From: an uncultured Lachnospiraceae bacterium
GTDB lineage: Bacteria > Bacillota > Clostridia > Lachnospirales > Lachnospiraceae
Reading direction: 5' to 3'
Length of the DNA stretch: 64,000 nucleotides
Assembly: GCA_947631955.1 (NCBI GenBank)
Contig: CANRNJ010000015.1
Coordinates: forward strand, 1 to 64,000
In this document: positions 8,144 through 18,541 of the stretch, piece by piece
Position numbering within the stretch: the first letter of the stretch is position 1
Layout: each line of letters begins with the position of its first letter
The notes under the pieces: generated by a model
Told to the model about the DNA's origin: nothing
Databases searched by the model: none
The model's input: the letters and a program-made list of their open reading frames with translations, nothing else
Program-made: the position numbers and the translations under genes

Positions 8144-8206
8144 TATGATAGTAATTGAGATTTATATTTTTCGTAATTATTTAGAATATGAAAATAGGAG
8201 GCTCTT

Positions 8207-8689
8207 ATGGGTGATGGGAAGAAACTGAAAGAAATACTTGATAGCAAGAATACAAATGTCCGGCAGATTGCAAGAGCTACCGGAATTAGCGCCACAACAC
8301 TTTATTCCATTATACAAAAGGATTCTAACATTCGCTTTGATTTTGCCCTGCGTCTGGCAAATGAGTTAGAAATTGATGTAAATGAGATATGTTCCGCCAG
8401 TCCATTTTCTGGTGCTATAACAGAAGAAGAAATTTATCCCACACTGCCTAATGGATTAAATGGCGCTCTTGATGGGAACAGAGTAAAGACCTATCTGAAA
8501 AATTCTCTATATCCACTCATGTATCTGTTTGGGAAAAACAGTATGCCCGATGTGGATAATCTATTAACTTCATTCTATCAGCTAGATGATGAAGCAAGAA
8601 AGGAAGTTGTAGAAACAATACGTTTTAAACTGCAATATCACACTGATCCCGAAAGGGCGGAACAGGTAAAACAAATCAAAGGTTGGTAA
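8207..8689 (+). CDS. XRE-family repressor of the element
   Basis: This 160-residue protein has an N-terminal HTH (about 5-60; IARATGISATTLYSIIQKDSNIRFD is the recognition part) and a C-terminal helical region, probably for dimerization. It is transcribed divergently from xis-int across a region with repeated TCGTA-type palindromes, the layout of an immunity or maintenance repressor. The ribosome binding site ATAGGAGG precedes the start. Its end overlaps the reading frame upstream of the next gene, so the two + strand genes may be co-transcribed. Confidence 0.8.
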   Translation: MGDGKKLKEILDSKNTNVRQIARATGISATTLYSIIQKDSNIRFDFALRLANELEIDVNEICSASPFSGAITEEEIYPTLPNGLNGALDGNRVKTYLKNSLYPLMYLFGKNSMPDVDNLLTSFYQLDDEARKEVVETIRFKLQYHTDPERAEQVKQIKGW

Positions 8690-8733
8690 TATTTTACAAA
8701 CAATTACATATTTATTACACCGAAAGGATTATT

Positions 8734-9978
8734 ATGAAATCACAATATATTTTTATCAAAAAGCCTAGTGCTACAATAAACATAAAAAATAGCCGAGAAT
8801 TATTTCAATCTATTCTTAGTGAAATATTCCAAAATACTACTTTTGACACCTTTGAAATAGATTATAATAATGTAATCGAAAGAATTTCATATAAGTCTAG
8901 CACTGCCAATCCTGATATGTATTACCTTGTATTATGCCACGAAGGCTCTCCTGCCAAAAGTGCTATGTTACTTAATTTAGCAAATAAGATTCTAATTTCC
9001 GGAAAACATAGAAAAGATTTTTATATTATCAACTCATATGATGAATCATCTGAATACTATTGTGAAAAACTATCACCACGTTTTGGGAAATTTGAACGAC
9101 TAATGAGGGCTTTTATTTACACATCACTTACTAAAAGCTTAGGATTTAAATGGTTTGAGGTATCATTTACCGATGAAATCAAAAAATCACTAAAAGAAAA
9201 GGGAAATATCTCAGAAACCGATTTGATAGAACACGGACTCTATGAAATGACTTTTTCACAATTATATGATTTTCTGTTTAAAGAATTCTCATATTGTTCC
9301 GCTGAATCTGTGATTTACGAACAACTATTATCTCGTGACTTAAAATCTATGGATAAAGCAGAACTTATAGATATTATAAAGCAATGCCAAAAAGAAAATC
9401 TTTGGGATAGATTTTTCAAAGATAACGCTGAATTCGACTTAAAAGAACCACTGCATAACCTGAGAGATTATCGCAATAAGGTTGCTCACAACAAATTCAT
9501 TACAACATCTGAATATGATTCTTGCACAAATAATTTGCGAAAAATCAATACAGCACTTACTAGCGCTATAAATCAATTAGATAAAGACATTTATACGGAA
9601 AAACATTTGTTTGATACAGTCATGTCTTTTTCAGCATTATTTGCAGACATATTGAAAAATAACTACGATTTCGTTTCTTCAATCCAAAGGAATTTCAGTC
9701 TTTTAGGCGAAACACTTATAAATACTCTAAAGCCTATAGAAAATATAGATAATTCTTCATTTTTTGAATTAAATAAATTTATTACTACATTACAATCAAT
9801 TATGCCCAAAATAGAAATACCCGATTTATACCGTTTGCTTTCTATACCCAAATTTCCAGATATTTTAAATTCCAATAATGCTAACTTGGATGATAATCAA
9901 ATCGACACTCCCCCTAATGATGATGATAGCTCAAAAAATAATAGCAATTCTGACAATGATGACAAAGAAGAAGAATGA
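8734..9978 (+). CDS. HEPN-motif protein, putative defence cargo
   Basis: This 414-residue protein starts at the ATG after GAAAGGA; an in-frame start 17 codons upstream has no good binding site. Residues 243-254 read LRDYRNKVAHNK, an R-x4-H motif (Arg247, His252) typical of HEPN RNases and HEPN-containing toxins. The N-terminal 200 residues are not recognised. The last 30 residues are very acidic and low in complexity (Asp/Asn/Ser). Gene AT content is high, unlike the tuf region next door, as for transferred cargo. HEPN proteins often act in abortive infection or toxin-antitoxin pairs; no antitoxin is seen beside it except the XRE gene upstream. Function is inferred from the motif. Confidence 0.6.
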   Translation: MKSQYIFIKKPSATINIKNSRELFQSILSEIFQNTTFDTFEIDYNNVIERISYKSSTANPDMYYLVLCHEGSPAKSAMLLNLANKILISGKHRKDFYIINSYDESSEYYCEKLSPRFGKFERLMRAFIYTSLTKSLGFKWFEVSFTDEIKKSLKEKGNISETDLIEHGLYEMTFSQLYDFLFKEFSYCSAESVIYEQLLSRDLKSMDKAELIDIIKQCQKENLWDRFFKDNAEFDLKEPLHNLRDYRNKVAHNKFITTSEYDSCTNNLRKINTALTSAINQLDKDIYTEKHLFDTVMSFSALFADILKNNYDFVSSIQRNFSLLGETLINTLKPIENIDNSSFFELNKFITTLQSIMPKIEIPDLYRLLSIPKFPDILNSNNANLDDNQIDTPPNDDDSSKNNSNSDNDDKEEE

Positions 9979-10043
9979 TCTACTAATATTTCATATTTAT
10001 GGCACCGGTTTTGCACCACTCACACCTCTTTTCATTACTTGCG

Positions 10044-10081
10044 CATACAAAAAGGCTCCCGAGCATACACTCGGAAGCCTT
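10044..10081 (-). terminator. Terminator of tuf
   Basis: A 12-bp stem with one mismatch (10052-10063 with 10070-10081) is followed on the minus strand by TTTTTGT. It ends the rpsL-rpsG-fusA-tuf transcript and marks the core-genome side of the mobile element junction. Confidence 0.85.
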
Positions 10082-10102
10082 GATTTTACTACATTTTTTC
10101 AA

Positions 10103-11290
10103 TTACTCGATGATAGAAGCCACACGACCAGACCCTACCGTTCTACCACCCTCACGGATAGCGAACGTAAGACCCTGCTCCATAGCGATCGGGTGGATCA
10201 GCTCGATGGTCATTTCTACGTTATCGCCGGGCATGCACATCTCTGTGCCAGCGGGAAGGTTACATACACCTGTGATATCCGTTGTTCTGAAATAGAACTG
10301 CGGTCTGTAGTTGTTGAAGAAAGGTGTATGACGGCCGCCCTCGTCCTTGGTCAGAACGTATACCTGAGCGGTAAATTTCTTGTGGCATGTTACCGTGCCG
10401 GGTTTTGCAAGAACCTGTCCTCTCTCGATATCGGTTCTCTGGATACCACGAAGCAGAACACCGATGTTATCGCCTGCCTGTGCTTCATCCAGTAACTTAC
10501 GGAACATTTCGATACCGGTTACAACGGACTTCTGGGTTTCTTCCTTAACGCCGATGATCTCAACTTCATCAGACATATGCAGTACGCCACGCTCTACTCT
10601 GCCGGTAGCAACGGTACCACGGCCTGTGATAGAGAATACATCCTCGATAGGCATAAGGAAAGGCTTATCGGTATCACGCTGAGGATCCGGAATATAGGCA
10701 TCAACGGTATCCATCAGTTCCATGATCTTGTCGCCCCACTCGCTCTTAGGATCTTCCAAAGCTTTCAGAGCGGAACCTTTGATGATCGGGCAGTCTGTGA
10801 AACCATACTCTTCCAACTGCTCTGTGATCTCCATCTCAACCAGTTCAAGCAGTTCGGGATCGTCTACCATATCGCATTTGTTCATGAATACTACGATATA
10901 AGGAACGCCGACCTGACGGGACAGAAGGATGTGCTCCTTTGTCTGAGCCATAACACCGTCGGTAGCTGCTACAACGAGGATAGCGCCATCCATCTGCGCT
11001 GCACCTGTGATCATGTTCTTAACGTAGTCAGCATGTCCGGGGCAGTCAACGTGTGCATAGTGTCTTTTCTCTGTTTCGTACTCAACGTGCGCGGTAGAGA
11101 TCGTGATACCTCTTTCTCTCTCTTCCGGAGCCTTATCGATGTTCTCGAAATCGGTTGCAACGTTACCTGCGACTCTGTCAGCGAGCACCTTGGTGATCGC
11201 AGCTGTCAGAGTTGTTTTACCATGGTCTACATGACCAATGGTACCAATATTACAATGGGGTTTGTTTCTTTCAAATTTAGCTTTAGCCAT
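10103..11290 (-). CDS. tuf: Elongation factor Tu
   Basis: This 395-residue protein delivers aminoacyl-tRNA to the ribosome. The GTPase motifs are all present: GHVDHGKT (19-26), DCPGHADY and NKCD, followed by the two beta-barrel domains. It is the last gene of the str operon, 106 bp after fusA, and is followed by a strong terminator. Length and sequence are as usual. Confidence 0.99.
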   Translation of the reverse strand: MAKAKFERNKPHCNIGTIGHVDHGKTTLTAAITKVLADRVAGNVATDFENIDKAPEERERGITISTAHVEYETEKRHYAHVDCPGHADYVKNMITGAAQMDGAILVVAATDGVMAQTKEHILLSRQVGVPYIVVFMNKCDMVDDPELLELVEMEITEQLEEYGFTDCPIIKGSALKALEDPKSEWGDKIMELMDTVDAYIPDPQRDTDKPFLMPIEDVFSITGRGTVATGRVERGVLHMSDEVEIIGVKEETQKSVVTGIEMFRKLLDEAQAGDNIGVLLRGIQRTDIERGQVLAKPGTVTCHKKFTAQVYVLTKDEGGRHTPFFNNYRPQFYFRTTDITGVCNLPAGTEMCMPGDNVEMTIELIHPIAMEQGLTFAIREGGRTVGSGRVASIIE

Positions 11291-11396
11291 TTCTAAAGTC
11301 CTCCTTAAAAAATAGATAAATTTTAACAGTTTCTGTACAATCAGCTATCTTTGATTATATTAAAGATTGCCAAGTTTTTCAAGCATTATCTCAAAT

Positions 11397-13514
11397 TTAC
11401 TTCATCTTTGCCGCCAAAACTTTTTCCTGTACATTCTTGGGTACCTGTTCATATTTTTCAAAGAACATGGAATAGTTGCCGCGTCCCTGTGTTCTTGAAC
11501 GAAGATCGGTGGAATAACCGAACATCTCGGCAAGCGGTACAAATCCTTTTACCATCTTGCCTCCGCCGATATCTTCCATACCTTCGATACGCCCCCGGCG
11601 GGAATTGATATCGCCGATAACGTCGCCCATATATTCCTCAGGCATGGTGACTTCGACCTTCATGATAGGTTCAAGCAGGACAGGGCTTGCTTTCTTCATA
11701 GCCTCTTTGAAGCACATGGAACCTGCGATGTGGAATGCCATCTCGGAGGAGTCCACTTCATGGTAGGAACCGTCGTATACATTAGCGGAAACGCCCAGTA
11801 CAGGGAAACCGCCCAGTATACCGGCTTTCGCCGCTTCCTCGATGCCTTCTCCTACAGCGGGGATATACTCTTTCGGTATCGCGCCGCCGACAACGCTGGA
11901 TTCAAACTTGAATGTTTCTTCACCGTTGGGATCCATAGGCTCAAATTTAACTTTACAGTGTCCGTACTGTCCACGACCGCCGGACTGCTTGGCATATTTG
12001 TACTCCTGATCCACAGGTTTGGTAAATGTTTCTTTGTATGCAACCTGAGGAGCGCCTACGTTAGCCTCTACTTTGTATTCACGAAGCAGACGGTCAACGA
12101 TGATCTCCAGATGCAGTTCGCCCATACCTGCGATGATCGTTTGTCCTGTTTCCGGATCCGTATGCGCACGGAAGGTAGGATCTTCCTCTGCAAGTTTTGC
12201 CAGAGCTTCACCCATTTTACCCTGACCGGCTTTGGTCTTAGGCTCGATCGCCAGTTCGATAACCGGTTCGGGGAACTCCATGGACTCCAGAATGACCGGA
12301 TGCTGTTCGTCGCAGATCGTGTCGCCGGTCGTCGTAAACTTGAAACCGACAGCCGCCGCGATATCTCCGGAATATACTTTTTCCAATTCGGCTCTTTTGT
12401 TTGCGTGCATCTGCAGAATACGGCCCACACGCTCTTTTTTGTCTTTCGTTGCATTGAGCACATAGGAACCTGCGTTCATTGTACCGGAATATACACGGAA
12501 GAACGCCAGCTTACCGACAAACGGGTCAGCCATGATCTTGAAAGCCAGAGCCGCAAACGGTTCATCGTCTGAGGAATGTCTTTCGATCTCGTTTCCTTGA
12601 AGATCAACGCCTTTGATCGCCGGGATATCCGTAGGTGCGGGCATATACTCCAGAATTGCGTCCAAAAGTTTCTGTACGCCTTTATTTCTGTACGCGGAGC
12701 CGCAGCATACGGGGATAGCGGTACACTCGCAGGTGCCCTTGCGCAGCGCTTTCTTCATTTCCTCTACGGAAGGGGTTTCGCCTTCCAGATACATCATTGT
12801 CAGATCATCGTCCAGTTCGCAGACTTTCTCGATCAGTTCTTCGTGATACTTATCCGCTTCATCCGCCATATCGGCCGGAATATCTGTGATCGTGATATCT
12901 TCGCCCTTTTCATCATTATAAATATAGGCTTTCATCTCGAACAGGTCGATGATCCCCTTGAAATCATCCTCTCTGCCGATAGGCAGCTGCAGAATGATCG
13001 CATTTTTACCCAATCTTGTTCTGATCTGTTCTACCGCACCGTAGAAATTAGCGCCCAAGATATCCATCTTGTTGATAAATGCCATTCTCGGTACGTTATA
13101 GGTATCAGCCTGCCGCCATACGTTCTCGGACTGCGGCTCAACACCGCCTTTAGCGCAGAACACGCCTACGGCGCCGTCCAACACACGAAGAGAACGCTCA
13201 ACTTCTACAGTAAAGTCAACGTGACCGGGCGTATCAATGATATTGATACGATGCTCCAGCGCACCCGGCTTGGGCTTGCAGTTTTCTTCCAGCGTCCAGT
13301 GGCACGTCGTAGCGGCTGATGTGATCGTGATACCTCTTTCCTGCTCCTGCTCCATCCAGTCCATGGTGGCAGTACCTTCATGAGTATCCCCGATCTTGTA
13401 GTTGACGCCAGTATAATATAAGATACGCTCTGTCAATGTCGTCTTACCGGCATCGATATGCGCCATGATACCTATATTTCTGGTTCTCTCTAACGGATAT
13501 TCTCTTCCAGCCAA
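11397..13514 (-). CDS. fusA: Elongation factor G
   Basis: This 705-residue GTPase drives translocation on the ribosome. [12 protein letters not shown] near the N-terminus (P-loop), RGITITSAA (switch I), DTPGHVDF and NKMD are the G motifs; domains II-V follow with the usual C-terminal [11 protein letters not shown]. It stands between rpsG and tuf, as in most bacteria. Nothing unusual is seen. Confidence 0.99.
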   Translation of the reverse strand: MAGREYPLERTRNIGIMAHIDAGKTTLTERILYYTGVNYKIGDTHEGTATMDWMEQEQERGITITSAATTCHWTLEENCKPKPGALEHRINIIDTPGHVDFTVEVERSLRVLDGAVGVFCAKGGVEPQSENVWRQADTYNVPRMAFINKMDILGANFYGAVEQIRTRLGKNAIILQLPIGREDDFKGIIDLFEMKAYIYNDEKGEDITITDIPADMADEADKYHEELIEKVCELDDDLTMMYLEGETPSVEEMKKALRKGTCECTAIPVCCGSAYRNKGVQKLLDAILEYMPAPTDIPAIKGVDLQGNEIERHSSDDEPFAALAFKIMADPFVGKLAFFRVYSGTMNAGSYVLNATKDKKERVGRILQMHANKRAELEKVYSGDIAAAVGFKFTTTGDTICDEQHPVILESMEFPEPVIELAIEPKTKAGQGKMGEALAKLAEEDPTFRAHTDPETGQTIIAGMGELHLEIIVDRLLREYKVEANVGAPQVAYKETFTKPVDQEYKYAKQSGGRGQYGHCKVKFEPMDPNGEETFKFESSVVGGAIPKEYIPAVGEGIEEAAKAGILGGFPVLGVSANVYDGSYHEVDSSEMAFHIAGSMCFKEAMKKASPVLLEPIMKVEVTMPEEYMGDVIGDINSRRGRIEGMEDIGGGKMVKGFVPLAEMFGYSTDLRSRTQGRGNYSMFFEKYEQVPKNVQEKVLAAKMK

Positions 13515-13537
13515 GGTTTTTTCCTCCTTTATTTACT

Positions 13538-14074
<537 letters not shown>

Positions 14075-14199
14075 TCACATGTGTCCTCTAATTCAATGTG
14101 TACGTGCGGTTTCTATAGACAAGAATACCAACACTAAATTAGTTCTGTTTGTGGTCCAAAATCCCGATTTCCAAGCGGACTTATCTTGGATAGAGCCGC

Positions 14200-14619
14200 T
14201 TATTTGGAAGCCTTGGGTTTCTTAGCGCCGTACTTGGAGCGGGCCTGCTTTCTGTTAGCCACTCCTGCCGTATCCAAGGTACCTCTGATGATATGATATC
14301 TGGTACCGGGCAAGTCTTTCACCCTGCCGCCGCGGATCAGAACAACGCTGTGCTCCTGAAGGTTGTGGCCTTCGCCCGGAATATAGCTTGTCACTTCGAT
14401 TCCGTTGGAAAGACGCACTCTGGCGATCTTTCTGAGCGCTGAGTTAGGCTTCTTAGGAGTCGCTGTCTTAACAGCAGTACAGACACCTCTCTTCTGCGGA
14501 GAAGCTGTATCGGTCGCTGCCTTGTGAAGGGAGTTGTAACCTTTTAATAAAGCAGGAGCTGTTGACTTCTTTACGGATGTCTGACGTCCTTTTCTGACTA
14601 ACTGGTTAAATGTTGGCAT
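14200..14619 (-). CDS. rpsL: 30S ribosomal protein S12
   Basis: This 139-residue decoding-centre protein starts [12 protein letters not shown]; an in-frame start three codons upstream is less likely because AGGAGGTG sits 7 nt before 14619. The two streptomycin-related lysines are the sensitive forms ([11 protein letters not shown] and GGRVKDLPG). It is the first gene of the str operon, transcribed from the promoter at 14708-14736. Confidence 0.98.
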   Translation of the reverse strand: MPTFNQLVRKGRQTSVKKSTAPALLKGYNSLHKAATDTASPQKRGVCTAVKTATPKKPNSALRKIARVRLSNGIEVTSYIPGEGHNLQEHSVVLIRGGRVKDLPGTRYHIIRGTLDTAGVANRKQARSKYGAKKPKASK

Positions 14620-14682
14620 TCTTTTCACCTCCTATGATATAAAATGACCTGTCTTTGCGACATTTTGCGCACAACGAAAAAA

Positions 14683-14731
14683 AATGCATTCACGTGCACA
14701 CTAAAATAGTATACTTGCACGCGAATGCATT
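14683..14731 (-). terminator. Terminator of rpoBC, overlapping the str promoter
   Basis: A 16-bp stem with one mismatch (14683-14698 with 14716-14731) is followed on the minus strand by eight T residues. It lies after the rpoC stop at 14771. The stem and loop also contain the spacer and -10 box of the next promoter. Confidence 0.8.
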
Positions 14732-14736
14732 GTCAA
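14708..14736 (-). promoter_or_regulatory. SigA promoter of the rpsL-tuf operon
   Basis: TTGACA (14731-14736) and TATACT (14708-14713) are 17 bp apart on the minus strand. The spacer is the upstream arm of the rpoC terminator hairpin and the -10 is in its loop, so a transcript started here would lack the first arm and not terminate. Confidence 0.75.
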
Positions 14737-14770
14737 TACATTTTTTTACGGATTCAGCCTGTTTTTATGC

Positions 14771-17700
14771 CTATTCCACGACTTCGGCCGCCGCCGCTTC
14801 TTCCACAACGGCTTCTGTTTCGTCCATATCAGGCGTATCCGCCCCTGTCAGATCCTCTTCCGGCAGTTTATCGGCATCGTTTCCGCTGTCCGGCGTTTCC
14901 CCGTCGAATCCGTCGTCAAAATTCAGTTCGTCTTCGGCCGCCAGACGGCTGAGCAGATTTTCGTCCGTGCTCAGTCTGGTATCACGGTAGCGTTTCATGC
15001 CGGTTCCGGCAGGGATCAGCTTACCGATGATAACATTCTCTTTCAGGCCGATCAGGGAATCGACCTTGCCTTTTATCGCAGCTTCGGTCAGGACCTTGGT
15101 CGTTTCCTGGAACGATGCGGCCGACAGGAACGAATCCGTGGCAAGCGCGGCTTTGGTGATACCGAGCAGGATCTGTCTGCCTTCCGCGGGCTCCTTGCCG
15201 TTCTTGATAAGCTCTTCGTTCAGATCCTCATAATCCAATACGTCCACTAAAGTTCCGGGCAGGAACTCTGTATCGCCGCTGTTCTCGATGCGGACTTTCT
15301 TCAGCATCTGGCGCACGATGACTTCGATATGCTTATCCGCGATATCAACGCCCTGCAGACGATACACGCGCTGTACTTCGCGCAGCATATAATCCTGAAC
15401 CGCACGGATACCTTTGATCTTCAAAAGATCATGCGGGTTCACGCTTCCCTCGGTCAGTTCGTCGCCGGCCTCCAGTACCGCGCCGTCGGTGATCTTGATC
15501 CGGGAACCGTACGAGATCAGATAGGTCTTGGACTCGCCCGTTTCCTCGTTGGTGATGATGACCTCTCTCTTTTTCTTCGTATCTTTAATGGAAGCGACAC
15601 CGCCGAATTCCGCGATGATCGCAAGTCCCTTCGGTTTACGCGCCTCGAAAAGCTCTTCTACACGGGGAAGACCCTGCGTGATATCATCACCGGCAACGCC
15701 GCCCGTATGGAACGTACGCATGGTCAGCTGTGTACCGGGTTCACCGATAGACTGTGCGGCGATGATGCCGACAGCTTCGCCGACCTGAACTGCTTCGCCG
15801 GTCGCCATATTGGCGCCGTAACATTTTGCACAGATACCGATATGGGAACGGCATGTCAGGATCGTCCGGATCTTGACTTCTTCGATCGGCTCTCCCTTGT
15901 CGTTTACGCCTGCGCTTAAGATCCTGGCCGCGCGGGCGGGCGTGATCATATGATTTCTCTTGACGATCATATTGCCGTCTTTGTCTTTGATATCTTCACA
16001 GGAGAAACGTCCCATGATCCTGTCTTTCAGGCTCTCGATCGTTTCTTTGCCGTCCATAAACGCTTTGACTACGATACCCGGAATCTCGTCTTTGCCTTCG
16101 CAGCAGTCCGTTTCGCGGATGATCAGCTCCTGCGATACATCCACCATACGTCTTGTCAGATAACCGGAGTCGGCCGTACGCAGCGCCGTATCGGACAGAC
16201 CTTTACGCGCGCCGTGGGCGGACATAAAGTATTCCAGTACGTCCAGACCTTCACGGAAATTGGACTTGATCGGCAGTTCGATGGTCCGTCCTGTCGTATC
16301 CGCCATCAGCCCGCGCATACCGGCAAGCTGTTTGATCTGCTGATTGGAACCACGGGCGCCGGAATCCGCCATCATATAGATGTTATTGTACTTATCCAAA
16401 CCGGACAAAAGCACATCCGTCAGTTCTTTATCCGTTTCGTTCCACGTTTCCACAACGGCGCGGTATCTCTCTTCTTCCGTGACCAATCCGCGTCTGAAGT
16501 TGGCGGAGATCTTATCTACGGTAGCCTGTGCGGCCTCCAGCATCTCCGCTTTCTTTGCAGGAACGGTCATATCGGAGATCGATACGGTCATTGCCGCTCT
16601 CGTGGAATATTTATATCCTGTCGATTTGATCAGGTCAAGCACTTCCGCCGTCTTAACGGCTCCGTGGATATTGATGACCTTCTCCAGGATCTGTTTCAAC
16701 TGTTTCTTGCCCACATGGAAATCCACTTCCAGTTTCAGAAGATCCTCCGGATCGGTCCTGTCCACATATCCCAGATCCTGAGGAAGGATCTCGTTAAACA
16801 GAAATCTTCCCAGTGTGGACTCCACATTTCCGCTGATCGTCCTGCCGTCAGGCGCCGTCTTGCTCACTCTGACCGTGATGCGGGAATGAAGCGTACATGC
16901 GCCGTTCTCATAAGCCAAGATCGCTTCGTTCACATTCTTGAAGAATTTGCCTTCCCCGACGGAACCGGGTCTTTCCTGCGTCAGATAGTAGATGCCGAGC
17001 ACCATATCCTGAGAGGGAACGGCTACCGGGCCGCCATCGGACGGTTTTAACAGGTTGTTCGGAGAAAGCAGCAGGAAACGGCACTCCGCCTGCGCTTCCA
17101 CGGACAGCGGAAGATGGACCGCCATCTGGTCGCCGTCGAAATCGGCATTGAACGCCGTACATACGAGCGGATGCAGTTTGATCGCCTTGCCTTCCACAAG
17201 GATCGGCTCAAATGCCTGTATGCCAAGTCTGTGCAGGGTAGGCGCACGGTTCAGCATAACCGGATGTTCCGTGATAACCTCCTCCAGCACATCCCATACC
17301 TGCGTGTCCAGTCTTTCCACAAGTTTCTTAGCGTTCTTGATATTCTGGGAGATCCCTCTGGACACCAGTTCTTTCATAACAAAAGGTTTGAACAGTTCGA
17401 TCGCCATCTCTTTGGGCAGACCGCACTGGTAGATCTTTAATTCCGGGCCTACCACGATAACGGAACGTCCCGAATAGTCCACACGTTTGCCGAGCAGGTT
17501 CTGACGGAAACGTCCGGATTTACCTTTTAACATATCGGACAGGGATTTGAGCGCTCTGTTGCCCGGTCCTGTTACCGGACGCCCTCTTCTGCCGTTATCG
17601 ATCAGCGCATCGACCGCTTCCTGAAGCATCCGTTTCTCATTGCGCACAATGATATCGGGCGCGCCCAGTTCAAGCAGCCTCTTAAGCCGGTTATTTCTGT

Positions 17701-18514
17701 TGATGATCCTTCTGTACAGATCGTTTAAGTCGCTGGTGGCAAAACGTCCGCCGTCCAGCTGTACCATAGGACGAAGATCGGGCGGAATGACCGGGATCGC
17801 ATCCATGATCATCCACTCAGGCTGGTTGCCCGACTCACGGAAAGCTTCTACCACTTCCAGTCTTTTGATGATCCGGGCGCGTTTCTGTCCCATGGACTCT
17901 TTCAGTTCCGCTTTGAGTTCCGCCGCTTCTTTCTCCAGATCGATCGCCTGCAGCAGCTCCTTGATCGCCTCGGCGCCCATGCCGACACGGAACTTATTGC
18001 CCCATGTATCTCTGGCGTCCTGATACTCTTTCTCCGTAAGCACCTGTTTATATTCCAGATCGCTCTCTCCGCCGTCCAACACGATATAAGATGCAAAATA
18101 CAGCACCTTTTCCAACACTCTCGGCGACAGGTCGAGGATCAGGCCCATGCGGCTCGGAATCCCCTTGAAATACCATATATGCGATACCGGCGCCGCCAGT
18201 TCGATGTGCCCCATCCGCTCTCTGCGGACGCTTGCCTTTGTCACTTCAACGCCGCATCGATCGCAGACTACGCCCTTATATCTGATCTTCTTGTATTTAC
18301 CGCAATGGCACTCCCAGTCCTTACTGGGACCGAAGATCTTCTCACAGAACAGGCCCTCTTTTTCGGGCTTCAGCGTTCTATAATTAATGGTCTCCGGTTT
18401 GGTAACCTCACCTCTGGACCACTCTCTGATCTTTTCGGGTGATGCCAATCCGATCTTGATGGCATCGAATGTCATAGGCTGATAGGTTTGTTGTCTTAAA
18501 TCCGCCATTTTCAA
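14771..18514 (-). CDS. rpoC: RNA polymerase subunit beta-prime
   Basis: This protein of about 1247 residues has the N-terminal zinc site ([13 protein letters not shown] then CDRCGVE), the catalytic [15 protein letters not shown] loop, the second zinc region ([13 protein letters not shown]) and the usual C-terminus, extended by an acidic, Ala/Glu-rich tail of about 45 residues. The start is probably TTG at 18514, which has GGAG 7 nt upstream; an ATG two codons later (18508) is the alternative. It follows rpoB by 27 bp and ends the rpoBC transcript. Confidence 0.98.
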   Translation of the reverse strand: MKMADLRQQTYQPMTFDAIKIGLASPEKIREWSRGEVTKPETINYRTLKPEKEGLFCEKIFGPSKDWECHCGKYKKIRYKGVVCDRCGVEVTKASVRRERMGHIELAAPVSHIWYFKGIPSRMGLILDLSPRVLEKVLYFASYIVLDGGESDLEYKQVLTEKEYQDARDTWGNKFRVGMGAEAIKELLQAIDLEKEAAELKAELKESMGQKRARIIKRLEVVEAFRESGNQPEWMIMDAIPVIPPDLRPMVQLDGGRFATSDLNDLYRRIINRNNRLKRLLELGAPDIIVRNEKRMLQEAVDALIDNGRRGRPVTGPGNRALKSLSDMLKGKSGRFRQNLLGKRVDYSGRSVIVVGPELKIYQCGLPKEMAIELFKPFVMKELVSRGISQNIKNAKKLVERLDTQVWDVLEEVITEHPVMLNRAPTLHRLGIQAFEPILVEGKAIKLHPLVCTAFNADFDGDQMAVHLPLSVEAQAECRFLLLSPNNLLKPSDGGPVAVPSQDMVLGIYYLTQERPGSVGEGKFFKNVNEAILAYENGACTLHSRITVRVSKTAPDGRTISGNVESTLGRFLFNEILPQDLGYVDRTDPEDLLKLEVDFHVGKKQLKQILEKVINIHGAVKTAEVLDLIKSTGYKYSTRAAMTVSISDMTVPAKKAEMLEAAQATVDKISANFRRGLVTEEERYRAVVETWNETDKELTDVLLSGLDKYNNIYMMADSGARGSNQQIKQLAGMRGLMADTTGRTIELPIKSNFREGLDVLEYFMSAHGARKGLSDTALRTADSGYLTRRMVDVSQELIIRETDCCEGKDEIPGIVVKAFMDGKETIESLKDRIMGRFSCEDIKDKDGNMIVKRNHMITPARAARILSAGVNDKGEPIEEVKIRTILTCRSHIGICAKCYGANMATGEAVQVGEAVGIIAAQSIGEPGTQLTMRTFHTGGVAGDDITQGLPRVEELFEARKPKGLAIIAEFGGVASIKDTKKKREVIITNEETGESKTYLISYGSRIKITDGAVLEAGDELTEGSVNPHDLLKIKGIRAVQDYMLREVQRVYRLQGVDIADKHIEVIVRQMLKKVRIENSGDTEFLPGTLVDVLDYEDLNEELIKNGKEPAEGRQILLGITKAALATDSFLSAASFQETTKVLTEAAIKGKVDSLIGLKENVIIGKLIPAGTGMKRYRDTRLSTDENLLSRLAAEDELNFDDGFDGETPDSGNDADKLPEEDLTGADTPDMDETEAVVEEAAAAEVVE

Positions 18515-18541
18515 TCACATGCTCCTTCCGGTTGGTTTATT

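Larger units (their letters stand above)
1..10040. mobile_element. Integrative mobilizable element, right-hand part
   Basis: This block holds a tyrosine integrase, an excisionase-like protein, an XRE repressor, a RepA-like ATPase, a MobV relaxase and defence-type cargo. It is clearly more AT-rich at its cargo ends than the tuf/fusA region beside it. Core genes resume at the tuf terminator (about 10044), so the right junction should lie between the end of the HEPN gene (9978) and that terminator. The left end is outside the window and I found no att repeat, so boundaries are inferred. There are no type IV secretion genes here, so it would be mobilizable rather than self-transmissible unless such genes lie further left. 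Confidence 0.75.

Noticed and set aside
15950..17050. 366-codon + strand frame within rpoC
   Set aside because: Antisense to the conserved core of rpoC, no binding site and no family resemblance.
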